This document shows, in pieces, positions 1-9,565 of a stretch of 64,000 nt of DNA. The position numbers were made by a program, and so were the translations under genes. The notes beneath the pieces were generated by a model that saw only the letters and a program-made list of their open reading frames with translations, made no database searches and had not been told where the DNA came from. The stretch is from contig JASBUN010000016.1 of the NCBI GenBank assembly GCA_030147845.1, positions 50,163-114,162 of the forward strand, in the 5' to 3' direction. Source of the stretch: Gammaproteobacteria bacterium. GTDB lineage: Bacteria > Pseudomonadota > Gammaproteobacteria > JASBUN01. Position 1 is the first letter of the stretch; each line of letters begins with the position of its first letter.

Positions 1-707
1 CAATGACCGCTTGTATCGTAGATGGTCTCGATCTCATGCAGATGACCGTCGTCCTGCGCCTGTGCCAAGCGGCGGTGGCTTTCCAGCGCAAATGTATCCA
101 TCTGCGTGCGATCGATATCAAGGCGGTAGGCAATATTCTCGGCCGTCTGTCCCATGGATAGACCCACGAGCGGATCGGACAGGCCGCGTAGCAAGCCTAT
201 CACGGGTTTGAGATGCCCGAGGCGCAATTGTGACAGCGCCTGAACACGTGTGCCGAAACTGCGGGCGCGATACCAGCCCCCAAGCCATGCCACCATGGCT
301 TGATTGAGCAGCACCGGCGCGTGGCTCATGGATTCGGTACCGCCGGCGAGCACAAGATCGGACAGGCCGTCGGCAATGTTGCGTGCGGCGGAGTCGACCG
401 CCTGCATGCCCGAGGCGCAATTGCGCTGTACGGTCCAAGCCGGCACGCTATCACCACAACCCAGGCGCAGCGCCGTGACGCGCGCGATGTTGGCCTCGTC
501 CGGTCCAGGCATGACACAGCCAAGAATTACCTCATCGAGTTCGGTTGCTGCGAACGGCTGGCGAGCGAGTAGGGGGCGCGCAGCTTGCAGCGCCAGGTCC
601 GAGGCGCTAAACGGCCCCGGTTTACCGCCGGCCTTCAAAAACGGTGTACGGCTGCCGTCGACGATGAAGACCGGTCGACCCGAATAAGTCTTCTTGCGTT
701 GCGTCAT
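1..707 (-). CDS. Acetyl-CoA acyltransferase (thiolase), C-terminus cut by window edge
   Basis: Thiolase performing the last step of fatty-acid beta-oxidation, thiolytic cleavage of 3-ketoacyl-CoA. The N-terminus reads MTQRKKTYSGRPVFIVDGSR, followed by TPFLKAGGKPGPFSASDLA. The nucleophilic cysteine sits in QRNCASGMQAVD and the conserved AGGTESMSHAP motif follows. The ATG at 707 has a GGAG-type ribosome site just upstream. The gene starts 55 bases after the fadE stop on the same strand, so the two are probably co-transcribed. The third catalytic block (CxGGG) lies beyond the window, so FadI-like, FadA-like and generic AtoB-like assignments cannot be separated. Family is certain; exact chain-length specificity is not. 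Confidence 0.93.
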   Translation of the reverse strand, partial: MTQRKKTYSGRPVFIVDGSRTPFLKAGGKPGPFSASDLALQAARPLLARQPFAATELDEVILGCVMPGPDEANIARVTALRLGCGDSVPAWTVQRNCASGMQAVDSAARNIADGLSDLVLAGGTESMSHAPVLLNQAMVAWLGGWYRARSFGTRVQALSQLRLGHLKPVIGLLRGLSDPLVGLSMGQTAENIAYRLDIDRTQMDTFALESHRRLAQAQDDGHLHEIETIYDTSGH

Positions 708-762
708 AAATCCCTGCTCCGTGTATCGCAATGGGTGATAAATGTTCGCTGGTATATCGCGC

Positions 763-3243
763 TTAGGGAACGACGTTGTGCGCCGGTCGCGGTGCGCTCG
801 TGTACTCCAGCGGGTCTTGCGCAATGCCGAACGCACGGTCGAAGTCGTCTACCTCCAGTACTTGCGCGCGGGCTTTGTCTGCGGCCGGAATTGCGGCCGC
901 CTGTGCTGCCGAGATTATACCGGCGTGCACCGCGCGTGTTAGTAAATCCGGGCCATCGCTCAACTGATTGGCGCGCAGCGCACGCCGTAGTGCATGCTCC
1001 GCTGCTTCGGCGGCAACCACCTTGTGTAACGCGTCATCAACGCGGGCCAGGGTCGCACCTTCATCGCTGGGTAAATAGATGCCTTTGGTAAGCCGCTCTC
1101 GCGCCGCAGACGGCTGTAAAAGCAGGTTTGCGGCGCGTTGGCCCAGCAAGTCATTCGGTCCGCGGTAGCTGTGTCCGAGTGGGAATGTCAGCACCCGCAG
1201 TAGGATTCCTACCCAACCGAGCGGATGATTGCGTAGCACGCCAAGCAAACTCGATTGGATGTTCTGCAACGCATGCTCGCACGACCATTGCAGTAACGGC
1301 AGATCTTCAGCTGGACTGCCCTGATCATGGAACCGTTTCAGGCAGCACGAACCAATGTACAACTGACTCAATGCGTCGGCCAGCCTGCCGGAGAGCTTCT
1401 CGCGACGTTTCAGTTCGCCGCCGAGGGTCAGCATGGAAAGATCGGCAACCAGCGCAAACGCCGCGCTCATGCGCGTAAATTGGCGAAAATAGCCTGCCGC
1501 GGGTCCGCTTACCGGCGCGCGTACCGCGCGCGCGCCGCTCAGTCCGAGGAATAGGCTCCGCGCCACGTTGCTCAAGGTAAAGCCGATATGTGCGAACAGC
1601 GCACGGTCAAAGCGTTGCACCGAACGTACGCGATCGTTGTCACGTGCAGCGTCGATTTCGGCCAGTATATAGGGGTGGCAACGCAGCGCGCCCTGCCCGA
1701 ATATGATCAGGCTGCGCGTGAGGATATTGGCGCCTTCCACTGTGATGCTAATCGGAATCCCCTGGTAAGCGCGCGCCAACAAGTTGCGCGGTCCCATGCA
1801 AATGGCCGAACCGCCCTGAATGTCCATGGCGTCGTTGAGTACCCGGCGCATCATTTCGGTGAGATTGTACTTGGCGATCGCTGACAGTACGGCCGGCTGC
1901 TCGCCGAGGTCGATGCCGGTAGCGGTGGTCGTCCGTACCGCGTCCATCTGATAAGTAAAAGCCGCCAGTCGTGCGAGTGCCTCTTCGACGCCTTCGAAGT
2001 GTCCGATGGGTGATTTGAACTGACGTCGGATGCGTGCGTAGGCGCCGGTGGCGCGGCTGGCGAGTTTGCCGGCACCGGTGCTCAGGGCAGGCAGTGAAAT
2101 GGCGCGGCCGGCGGCCAGACATTCCATCAACATGCGCCAACCCTCGCCAATGCGCTGCGGGCCACCGATGATCCAATCGAGCGGTATAAAGACATCTTTG
2201 CCTTGATTCGGGCCGTTCTGAAACGGGATATTGAGCGGCAGGTGTCGGCGTCCGATGGTGATGCCGGGTGTGTCGGTGGGAATCAGCGCCAGGGTAATGC
2301 CACGCTCTTCTTCATCACCGAGCAGATGATCCGGATCGTACAGCTTAAACGCCAGACCGAGGACCGTCGCCACCGGACCCAACGTGATATAGCGCTTGTT
2401 CCAGTTCAAGCGCAAGCCGAGAACATTGTCTTTGCCATCGAATGATGCGCGACAAACCACACCCGAGTCCGGCATTGCCGCTGCATCGCTACCCGCCTCC
2501 GGGCCGGTCAGCGCAAAGCAGGGTATCTCGTCACCGCGCGCCAAACGGGGTAGATAATGATCTTTCTGTGCGTCCGTGCCATATCGCATCAACAATTCGG
2601 CCGGTCCGAGCGAATTTGGCACCATGACGGTCACGGCAGCGGTCGTACTGCGACTGGCGATCTTGGTGACAATCGACGAATGCGCCAGCGCTGAAAATTC
2701 CAGGCCGCCGAAGCGCCGCGGAATGATCATGCCGAAGAACCCCTGCTGGCGAAGAAAATCCCACACCGCCGGCGGCAGATCATAATGTTCGTGGGTGATT
2801 TCCCAGTCATTGAGCATGGTGCACAGTTGTTCGACCGGGCCGTCCAGAAAGGCCTGCTCGCGCGCGTTTAATTTTGGGCGCGGATAGGCGAGCAGCGTGT
2901 GCCAATTCGGTCGCCCGCTAAAAAGTTCGCCATCCCACCACACGGTGCCGGCATCGAGCGCCTCTTGTTCGGTCTGCGACATGGGCGGCATGACGCGGCG
3001 GAATTGGAATAGCGCTTTTTCACTGACCAAACGCCGGCGCAGTGGCCGTATTTGCAGCGGTACGAACAGCAATAACAGCGAGATTAAGATCAATGTCTGC
3101 GATATACGCAGATCAGGCGCCGCGAGCACCCAAATTAACCAAATGGCCGCCGTCAGGAACGACCAAAGCCAAAGTGGCGCGCGCTGATACCATAGCGTCC
3201 AAGCTATCGCGATGATTGCGAGCACAACGACGAAGCTGATCAT
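763..3243 (-). CDS. fadE: Acyl-CoA dehydrogenase, FadE type
   Basis: FAD-dependent acyl-CoA dehydrogenase that introduces the first double bond in beta-oxidation. At 826 residues it has the length of the long FadE family (about 815), not the 380-residue soluble enzymes. The N-terminus holds two hydrophobic segments (about residues 2-20 and 25-60), consistent with membrane attachment. The central part carries acyl-CoA dehydrogenase blocks such as CFALTGPEAGSDAA (substrate/FAD loop) and AMDIQGGSAICMGPRNLLAR. The C-terminal third is the FadE-specific DUF1974 region. It lies between a YiiX-like hydrolase gene (10-base gap upstream) and the thiolase (55-base gap downstream), which suggests one lipid-catabolism transcript. 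Confidence 0.95.
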   Translation of the reverse strand: MISFVVVLAIIAIAWTLWYQRAPLWLWSFLTAAIWLIWVLAAPDLRISQTLILISLLLLFVPLQIRPLRRRLVSEKALFQFRRVMPPMSQTEQEALDAGTVWWDGELFSGRPNWHTLLAYPRPKLNAREQAFLDGPVEQLCTMLNDWEITHEHYDLPPAVWDFLRQQGFFGMIIPRRFGGLEFSALAHSSIVTKIASRSTTAAVTVMVPNSLGPAELLMRYGTDAQKDHYLPRLARGDEIPCFALTGPEAGSDAAAMPDSGVVCRASFDGKDNVLGLRLNWNKRYITLGPVATVLGLAFKLYDPDHLLGDEEERGITLALIPTDTPGITIGRRHLPLNIPFQNGPNQGKDVFIPLDWIIGGPQRIGEGWRMLMECLAAGRAISLPALSTGAGKLASRATGAYARIRRQFKSPIGHFEGVEEALARLAAFTYQMDAVRTTTATGIDLGEQPAVLSAIAKYNLTEMMRRVLNDAMDIQGGSAICMGPRNLLARAYQGIPISITVEGANILTRSLIIFGQGALRCHPYILAEIDAARDNDRVRSVQRFDRALFAHIGFTLSNVARSLFLGLSGARAVRAPVSGPAAGYFRQFTRMSAAFALVADLSMLTLGGELKRREKLSGRLADALSQLYIGSCCLKRFHDQGSPAEDLPLLQWSCEHALQNIQSSLLGVLRNHPLGWVGILLRVLTFPLGHSYRGPNDLLGQRAANLLLQPSAARERLTKGIYLPSDEGATLARVDDALHKVVAAEAAEHALRRALRANQLSDGPDLLTRAVHAGIISAAQAAAIPAADKARAQVLEVDDFDRAFGIAQDPLEYTSAPRPAHNVVP

Positions 3244-3253
3244 GTGGACCTCT

Positions 3254-4207
3254 TCACGCGCGTTTTGCGCGTTCTTTCTTGGTCGAGAACGATGCCAACA
3301 GATTCAATCGGCGCCGACCGCGAGTCGGCGCCGGTATCGTTGCTGCGATCATCGACGGGGCGTCGGCGCAGCGATCGTCACCGCTTGGTTGCTCGATCGC
3401 TGTGGCGGTGTCGTTGTCCGTACGCGGATCAGCGTCGTCGATCCACGGCAGGCGTCGATAAACCGCCAGATCTTCGAATCCCAAGTACGGATATTTGATA
3501 ATGTCAAAATAGGGTGAGTAGTCGAAATCGCTGGGCGTGAACAAGCGGAAATTGCGCCGATGTAATCGAATCCGGCCCGACGCAGTACGATGGATCACCG
3601 GCAACACAGGGAAGCGCACCGAAGCGAAGGCCGCGGCAATCATGGACGAGCATACGGTGCGGGTGGGAATGCCGGCATTGTGTTGAAACAGACTCGAACG
3701 CCAGCGCCGTGGCAGGACGCTATAGGGGAACATGAATCTGGCCAAATCGAGCATTTGACGGAGATCGTAATCGCAACCCAGGTGGCGCGATGCATAGGCG
3801 ATGACGCGTTGGGCATCGCCGAGAGACAAGCCCTTCGGGCGACAGATGCGCAGATGATCGGGTCGGTACTTGTCGAGCGGAGCGACGATGGTGCCTTCGC
3901 CGAGAAGGGCTTCAATAATCAGTTGCTGATGGGGGTCGCCGTCGTAGAATTTTTCGATGTGGGCGCGGACTTCTGAATCTTCGATTTCCACCAAGCGACC
4001 GATGTACAAGGCGGCATGGGTCCAGGGGCTTTGGGTAATATTTTTGATCACATCGCTGACGCGACTACGACCCTCCACGAGCACCACGTCGCAGTGGTGA
4101 ATCTCGAAGCGAACACGCTCAAAGTCGCATAGCGGACTGCCGCGCGCATCACGATCCTTAGTCAGCCACGTGCTGGCTTTCTTCGACATCCATTGATGAA
4201 GATTCAT
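3254..4207 (-). CDS. YiiX/YebB-like permuted NlpC/P60 (papain-fold) hydrolase
   Basis: Predicted member of the circularly permuted NlpC/P60 superfamily (YiiX/YebB-like), enzymes proposed to cleave amide or thioester bonds, often on lipids or cell-wall material. The His block WTHAALYIG (H64), an acidic block IIEALLGEGT (E99) and the Cys block TRTVCSSMIAAAF (C186) occur in the order H-E-C expected for the permuted fold. There is no signal peptide. The start at 4207 is chosen because GAAGG lies about ten bases upstream; a longer reading to 4348 adds 47 unconvincing residues. The stop is 10 bases before fadE, so a role in acyl or lipid handling is inferred. The last 60 residues are polar and family-atypical. 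Substrate unknown. Confidence 0.75.
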   Translation of the reverse strand: MNLHQWMSKKASTWLTKDRDARGSPLCDFERVRFEIHHCDVVLVEGRSRVSDVIKNITQSPWTHAALYIGRLVEIEDSEVRAHIEKFYDGDPHQQLIIEALLGEGTIVAPLDKYRPDHLRICRPKGLSLGDAQRVIAYASRHLGCDYDLRQMLDLARFMFPYSVLPRRWRSSLFQHNAGIPTRTVCSSMIAAAFASVRFPVLPVIHRTASGRIRLHRRNFRLFTPSDFDYSPYFDIIKYPYLGFEDLAVYRRLPWIDDADPRTDNDTATAIEQPSGDDRCADAPSMIAATIPAPTRGRRRLNLLASFSTKKERAKRA

Positions 4208-4442
4208 TCCCAACATTCCTTCGGTGCTCCGGCCGTCCGCTGCAGGACTTCTGACGCCGGCCAAATCGACCGGTCGGTTTTCCACAATGGTTGTAAAGTT
4301 GGACCGGTTAAACCCCACAAGGTTGCACGGGCATGCGTAACCGCGCATATATACAGGTAACTATAGTATCGGTCATTTGACGACGAAACTGGACCTGGCA
4401 CGCGTTCCCGGCTTATCGCCGCGGATTTTTCCGGCAATGTGC

Positions 4443-5573
4443 TCAGATCGGCCCGGCAGCGAGTTCCAGGGCGTGATCCAAGGCTTCATGTGTAATGTAA
4501 AAATGCGGTGAAAAACGCAGGCCGCCGCCGCGAGCGGCGCACATGACGCCGTGAGCCATCAAGTGACGATAAAGCTCGGCGCTTTCGATCTGCCGGTGAC
4601 GAAACGTGACGATACCGGCGTAGCGTCCGGGCTGAGCCGATGTTAGTAGTGAAAATTTAGGATTTTTATTTATTTTATCAATTAAATAAGAGCTATTATT
4701 AATAATTTTTCGAGATATATTATCGAGGCCGAATTCGGTGAAAATGGATAGGCTGGCGTGTAATGCATGAATGCCGATCATGTTTGGACTACCGCATTCG
4801 AAACGTCGTGCCGATTGCGCCGGCTGCCAGTCGGTGCGTTCGAAATCGCCGAGTCGCTCGATCATGTGCCAACCGAATTGCAATAACTCAAGGCGTTCGC
4901 GCGCCGCCGGCGTGGAGTAGAACAACGCCAAACCTTCCGCCCCAAGCATCCATTTGTGGCCGTCGGCAACGACGAAATCAGCGCCAATAGCCTGCACGTC
5001 AAAGGCTTGCGCGCCGATCGCCTGGATGGCATCGACGCATAACAAGACGCCGCGGCCACGGCAGCGCCGCCCGAGTTCCTCAACATCCATCACCAGTCCG
5101 GACGCGTATTGGACCGCGCTCACCGAGATCAGGCGCGTGTGCGCATCGACTTGCGCCCACAGCGCGTCTTCCGGGTTTTCCTGAGCGCGCAAATCGGCGT
5201 ATTTGACCACCACGCCGTAACGCGCCAAGGAATCCCACACGATACGGTTAGAGGGAAATTCTTCGACAGGAACGACGATGTTGTCACCGCGCTTCCATGC
5301 CAGACCATGGGCGACGATTGATAAGCCTTCCGAGGTGCTCTTGAGCAGTGCAATATCATCGACGGAGGGCGCATTGATCAACCAGCGTAGACGCTCGCGC
5401 AACTCTTGTTCGACGGCCTGCCAACGCGGATAGCCTTGTGAGCCGCGGTACAGGTTTTCGTCTGCAAACTGATGTACTGCCCGCGCGGTGCGCAAAGGCC
5501 ACGGCGCGACCGCCGCATGGTTGAGGTATGTGATGCCTGCCTCAATCGGAAATTCGGTCGACCAATCATTCAT
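4443..5573 (-). CDS. Class V PLP-dependent aminotransferase / cysteine desulfurase-like enzyme
   Basis: Fold-type I PLP enzyme of the class V family (376 aa, normal length). TYLNHAAVAPWP at the N-terminus, DAIQAIGA with the cofactor-binding aspartate (D181) and ADGHKWM with the Schiff-base lysine (K207) are typical. GGGLRFSPHFYIT near the C-terminus is the usual substrate-carboxylate region. The mobile catalytic Cys loop of true IscS/SufS is not evident, so this is more likely an isopenicillin-epimerase-like or generic class V aminotransferase. Residues about 283-312 are encoded by a strikingly AT-rich stretch (4640-4727), unlike the rest of the gene. It lies 66 bases downstream of a lipoprotein gene on the same strand. 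Substrate not known. Confidence 0.82.
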   Translation of the reverse strand: MNDWSTEFPIEAGITYLNHAAVAPWPLRTARAVHQFADENLYRGSQGYPRWQAVEQELRERLRWLINAPSVDDIALLKSTSEGLSIVAHGLAWKRGDNIVVPVEEFPSNRIVWDSLARYGVVVKYADLRAQENPEDALWAQVDAHTRLISVSAVQYASGLVMDVEELGRRCRGRGVLLCVDAIQAIGAQAFDVQAIGADFVVADGHKWMLGAEGLALFYSTPAARERLELLQFGWHMIERLGDFERTDWQPAQSARRFECGSPNMIGIHALHASLSIFTEFGLDNISRKIINNSSYLIDKINKNPKFSLLTSAQPGRYAGIVTFRHRQIESAELYRHLMAHGVMCAARGGGLRFSPHFYITHEALDHALELAAGPI

Positions 5574-5639
5574 TGTTTATCTTTAACAAAAATATCCGAT
5601 CTATTGTGGTAAATAGCTATTAATACGTAACGGGACGGG

Positions 5640-6179
5640 CTATTGGCGATCGAATACTTGATTTACCAATTTGCGCGCAACATCGTAATACGTATCGGTA
5701 AGCCAACTGAAGGTACCTTTGCCGTTGTAGTCGGCGGATGCCAGGCTTGCGCCATTACTGGCGCGCACGAACTTGATCGATGCGCGCGCTACCTTGTAGC
5801 CCGGGATGCCACGTAGTTGATCGACCACGGTTTCTCCACCGCCTTGATCACTTACGCTACCCACCACCACCGTGTCGACGTGTAGTTGCTTGGCCAGGGG
5901 CGCAAGGCGCGCCAAAGGGGTGTCGACACCGAAGCGCGCATCGTGCTGGCCGCGCGCGCGCAAGGCTTTGCTGATCGCTTGTTGGGTGACCAGATCGACA
6001 CCACGATTGAGTAGCTCGTAGGTGATACGGTCGGCCATTAGATCGCCGTGCGGGCCCTCCATGGGTAATACCGCCACGCTACCGAAGTGAGCGGCCGGCA
6101 AGGGGCGGGGCACATTGGCACTATTTACGCAGCCAGCCACGAGCAGCGTACACCACACAACAACCAGCAATTCGCGCAT
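5640..6179 (-). CDS. Predicted lipoprotein, CsgG/GNA1162-like fold
   Basis: Protein of 179 residues with a lipoprotein signal: a hydrophobic stretch ending in the lipobox LLVAGC (Cys17). The body (SVAVLPMEGPHGDLMADRITYELLNRGVDLVTQQAISKAL) resembles the periplasmic nucleotide-binding-like domain of CsgG, GNA1162 and other small lipoproteins in which a predicted alpha/beta domain ranks signals or builds secretion pores. VDTVVVGSVSDQGGGE continues that pattern. It is probably anchored in the outer or inner membrane facing the periplasm. It sits first on the minus strand, 66 bases before the PLP enzyme. No specific function can be assigned. Confidence 0.7.
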   Translation of the reverse strand: MRELLVVVWCTLLVAGCVNSANVPRPLPAAHFGSVAVLPMEGPHGDLMADRITYELLNRGVDLVTQQAISKALRARGQHDARFGVDTPLARLAPLAKQLHVDTVVVGSVSDQGGGETVVDQLRGIPGYKVARASIKFVRASNGASLASADYNGKGTFSWLTDTYYDVARKLVNQVFDRQ

Positions 6180-6485
6180 TCGTCGATTTCTCTCATCACG
6201 GGTAAAGGTCTACCGAAATAGTAGCAGCTTCATCATGCCATCGCCTAACGGCGCCAACCGACTGAATGGCGCACCGGGATAGATGAGTTAGCCGCTTGAT
6301 ACGCCTCACCGGACTGACTAGACTCGATCCAAAAGGACTAGGCTTAGATGGGACACTCGACGTTTCGGATGCGGCCAATGGCGTAATGTAAATTCTTACG
6401 GATCGTTGCGAGACGGAGTCGACAGCGCGCTTTTGTTAGTGAGTCTGCAGTTCGGCCGACGGCGCACGGAAGCTAGGCGCAGGGG
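6180..6485. other. Divergent intergenic region, no gene seen
   Basis: About 306 bases between the minus-strand lipoprotein and the plus-strand histidine kinase. Short open frames in it show no family features and no ribosome sites. It must hold the promoters of both flanking units, but no clear sigma-70 boxes or operators stood out. Confidence 0.5.
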
Positions 6486-9113
6486 ATGGGTATGGCCAAA
6501 CGCCCGGTGAACAAACTTGGAAGTGGTCACCAATGGTGGTTGACGACGCGGCGATTTTTGGCCATATGGGCGGTCTTGGCGGTGGTTGCCGGCGCCGTGG
6601 CTTGGCAACTCTACCGCGTGCAAATTACAGCAAATGAAACCGTAATGGTGGGGGCGCAACAGCAAAAATTGCGGCTCGCGGCCGGCGCAATTGCGTCTGA
6701 CCTGTCCGCGGTCAAGACCGATCTGTTATATCTGGCCAGTCAATCGGATCTCAAGCGTTGGCTCGACCGCGGCGACGATACCGCCTGGACCGAGTTAGCG
6801 GCCGACTATGTCGCCTTCGCGCGCGAGAAGGGCGTCTATGACCAAATTCGCTTGATTGATGCGGCCGGCCGCGAGTTAGTGCGTGTAAATTGGCGTGATG
6901 GTCATCCCCGGTTGGTACCCAAAGATGCCTTACAGAAAAAATCCCGGCGCTACTATGTGCAGCGCAGTTTGCATCTTGGCGTCGGAAAGGTTTATGTCTC
7001 GCCGTTCGATCTCAACGTCGAGAACGGCAAGATCGAACAGCCCTCCAAACCTGTCATTCGTTTTGCCACGCCGGTATTCGACAGTGCCGGAACCCTGCGC
7101 GGTATCATTGTACTGAACTTCTTGGGGCGCCGCATCTTGGATCACTTGAGCGCGATTGCGCACTCGAGCGTCGGCCAATTATGGCTCCTGAACGACCGGG
7201 GCTATTGGTTGATGGGCCCGCACAGCAAGGACGAATGGGGATTTATGTATCCCCATCGTACCGATGCGGTGATGTCGCAACGCTATCCGGCGGTATGGTC
7301 GAGTCTTGTCAGCGGGCAACCGCCGAAGCCGCAGCACGTCAACGGCGACCTGTTTACTTACCGCCGGGTGGTACCCACGCCGCGTTTGCTGAATGCCGCA
7401 ACGGCGCCCCTGGCAGGCGCGGAAGGCCACTTCCACTGGTATCTGGTGGCGTTTGTACCGGCCACGGCCATCGCCTATGCGCGCGCACCGGTAGCGCGTC
7501 GGCACTTGCTCATGTTCCTGGCGGTGGCCGTCATCCTTGGTATCGCCGCTTGGCTGGTAGCCTATCTGTACACGCGGCGCGAGCTGGCCGAGCGCGCGAC
7601 TCAGCGCGTGCGGGCCCGTTACGAGGAATTGGTCAACAATGTCGGCGCCGGCGTGTTTCGAAAAGCGACGGACGGCAACGACGAACTACTCGAGGTGAAT
7701 CCAGCCATGTTGCGCATTTTTCGCGCACATGACCGCGAACATTTAGTCGGGCTGTCAATGTCGGATTTATACGCCGATCCGGACTTAGGAGGAGAGCTGT
7801 CGCGAACCCTGGCGAGCACGCAATTGGCATCTGACAACGAAATCAAGATGCAGCGACTTGATGGCGAACAATTTTGGGCATCGATAACAGCGGTTCGAAA
7901 ATCCTCGGCTTCCGGGCGCAGCTATATAGACGGCGTGTTATTGGATATAACCGCGCGTAAACAGGCAGAGGAAGCTTTGCGGGCCAGCGAGTCACGCTTT
8001 AGGGCGTTGCTCGATGCCGCTCCTGACGCCGTAGTTATCACCGATGTCGCCGGCACCATCGTTATGGTCAATGAACAAACGCGGGCTTTGTTTGGTTACG
8101 AACGGGCGGAGCTTATTGGCGAGTGTGTGGAGAAACTAATTCCTGATCGATTTCGCACCCGACATCAGGCTCATCGGCGAGAATTCGCGCAGGCGCCACG
8201 ACGACGGCCGATGACGCACGGTTTAGATCTGTGGGGGCGTAATAAGGACGGCGTCGAATTCCCGGTAGGCGTCAGCTTGAGTCCGGTGCAATCCGAACAG
8301 GGGCAATTTATTTTCAGCGACATTCGCGACATCAGCGAACGTTATCATGCGCAACGGCGCATTGAGTCGCTAAACACTGAACTGGCGCAACATAATCGCG
8401 AATTGGCGGCTGTCAACGAGGAACTGGAAGCGTTTAGTTACTCAGTATCCCATGATCTACGTGGCCCGCTTCGCGCTATCGATGGATTCAGTCGCCTGTT
8501 GGAGGACGAGTTAGCAGGCAAGTTGGACCACTTGACGGCGGACTATCTTTCCAGAGTTCGCCGGGCCGCCCGTCGCATGGGGGCGTTGATTGATGACCTA
8601 CTTAAGCTTTCACGGGTCGCGCGCTCCGAACTAACGTCTACCCGCGTTGATTTGTGTGCACTGAGCCGCGACATTTTAGCGCAGCTCCGCGAGCAAAGTC
8701 CGCAGCGAAAGATCGAGTTTGACTGTGTCGGTAACCACTGCGTGGAAGGTGATAAGCAATTACTACGCATTGCGCTGGAAAACCTGTTATCTAACGCCTG
8801 GAAATTTTCCAGCGACCGGGCCGTCGCGCAGATCGAATTCGGGTTAAAACGTAACTATTGTGATGAGCGCGAGGTATTCTATGTCCGTGATAACGGTGTC
8901 GGGTTCGACATGACGTATCGAGACAAGCTGTTTGGTGCATTTCAGCGACTCCACGATGCCCACGAATTCCCCGGAACAGGCATTGGTTTAGCGACGGTCC
9001 AGCGAATCATACACAAACACGGCGGACGAATCTGGGCCGAAGCCGAAGAGAATGTAGGCGCGACGTTCTACTTCACCATCGACCTGCATACGAATCACCG
9101 GAGTGAGTCATGA
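6486..9113 (+). CDS. Membrane sensor histidine kinase (cache, PAS, PAS, HisKA, HATPase)
   Basis: Inner-membrane histidine kinase of 875 residues. A transmembrane helix (about residues 24-42) and a second (about 340-361) enclose a 300-residue periplasmic region that reads like a double cache sensor (LIDAAGRELVRVNWR, FATPVFDSAGTLRGIIVLNF). Two PAS domains follow (about 375-490 and 500-620). The HisKA H-box is SYSVSHDLRGPLRA (H656), and the ATPase has its N-box asparagine at N770 and DNGVGFD and GTGIGL G-boxes. Start 6486 and the ATG at 6492 are both possible; AGGGG spacing favours 6492. The stop overlaps the next gene by four bases, so a two-gene phosphorelay is likely. The kinase core resembles those partnered with Rcp1-type regulators. 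Confidence 0.92.
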   Translation: MGMAKRPVNKLGSGHQWWLTTRRFLAIWAVLAVVAGAVAWQLYRVQITANETVMVGAQQQKLRLAAGAIASDLSAVKTDLLYLASQSDLKRWLDRGDDTAWTELAADYVAFAREKGVYDQIRLIDAAGRELVRVNWRDGHPRLVPKDALQKKSRRYYVQRSLHLGVGKVYVSPFDLNVENGKIEQPSKPVIRFATPVFDSAGTLRGIIVLNFLGRRILDHLSAIAHSSVGQLWLLNDRGYWLMGPHSKDEWGFMYPHRTDAVMSQRYPAVWSSLVSGQPPKPQHVNGDLFTYRRVVPTPRLLNAATAPLAGAEGHFHWYLVAFVPATAIAYARAPVARRHLLMFLAVAVILGIAAWLVAYLYTRRELAERATQRVRARYEELVNNVGAGVFRKATDGNDELLEVNPAMLRIFRAHDREHLVGLSMSDLYADPDLGGELSRTLASTQLASDNEIKMQRLDGEQFWASITAVRKSSASGRSYIDGVLLDITARKQAEEALRASESRFRALLDAAPDAVVITDVAGTIVMVNEQTRALFGYERAELIGECVEKLIPDRFRTRHQAHRREFAQAPRRRPMTHGLDLWGRNKDGVEFPVGVSLSPVQSEQGQFIFSDIRDISERYHAQRRIESLNTELAQHNRELAAVNEELEAFSYSVSHDLRGPLRAIDGFSRLLEDELAGKLDHLTADYLSRVRRAARRMGALIDDLLKLSRVARSELTSTRVDLCALSRDILAQLREQSPQRKIEFDCVGNHCVEGDKQLLRIALENLLSNAWKFSSDRAVAQIEFGLKRNYCDEREVFYVRDNGVGFDMTYRDKLFGAFQRLHDAHEFPGTGIGLATVQRIIHKHGGRIWAEAEENVGATFYFTIDLHTNHRSES

Positions 9114-9547
9114 ACACAAAGATGATCCTGCTGGTAGAGGATAATGGCGACGACGAATTGCTGACCATCCGGGCGTTCGCGGAAAATCGCATCGGCAACC
9201 CGATTGTGGTCGCTCGCAATGGGGCTGAAGCGCTGGACTATCTGTTCGCTACCGGGCGTTACGCAGACCGGAACGCGGACGATCTACCGGCGGTAGTGCT
9301 TCTGGATCTAAAATTACCCAAGATCGACGGCCTGGAAGTGCTGCGTCGATTACGCGCGGACGATCGCACCAAGCTTCTACCCGTAGTGGTCTTGACTTCG
9401 TCGCGCGAGGAGGAAGATCGAATTCAGAGTTATACTTACGGCGCCAACAGCTATGTGCGTAAGCCGGTTGATTTTGACGAGTTCACGCGCGCGGCGGGAC
9501 AACTGAGCTTGTACTGGCTGCTACTGAATGAGCCTCCGAAACAATAA
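9110..9547 (+). CDS. Single-domain response regulator, Rcp1-like
   Basis: Stand-alone receiver of 145 residues. The acidic pocket is in LLVEDNGDD, the phosphoacceptor is D66 in VLLDLKLPKIDG, the switch Thr is in VVLTSS and the conserved Lys is K118 in RKPVDF. The insertion ALDYLFATGRYADRN is typical of Rcp1-type regulators that pair with phytochrome-like or PAS kinases. There is no output domain, so it probably passes phosphate on or binds a target. ATGA overlap with the kinase gene and a 19-base gap to the receiver-GGDEF-EAL gene support one operon and a multistep signalling path. Confidence 0.93.
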   Translation: MNTKMILLVEDNGDDELLTIRAFAENRIGNPIVVARNGAEALDYLFATGRYADRNADDLPAVVLLDLKLPKIDGLEVLRRLRADDRTKLLPVVVLTSSREEEDRIQSYTYGANSYVRKPVDFDEFTRAAGQLSLYWLLLNEPPKQ

Positions 9548-9565
9548 CGGGCAGGGGATCGGCTA

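Noticed and set aside
585..1091. 168-codon plus-strand frame
   Set aside because: Overlaps thiolase and fadE on the opposite strand; Arg/Pro/Cys-rich shadow.
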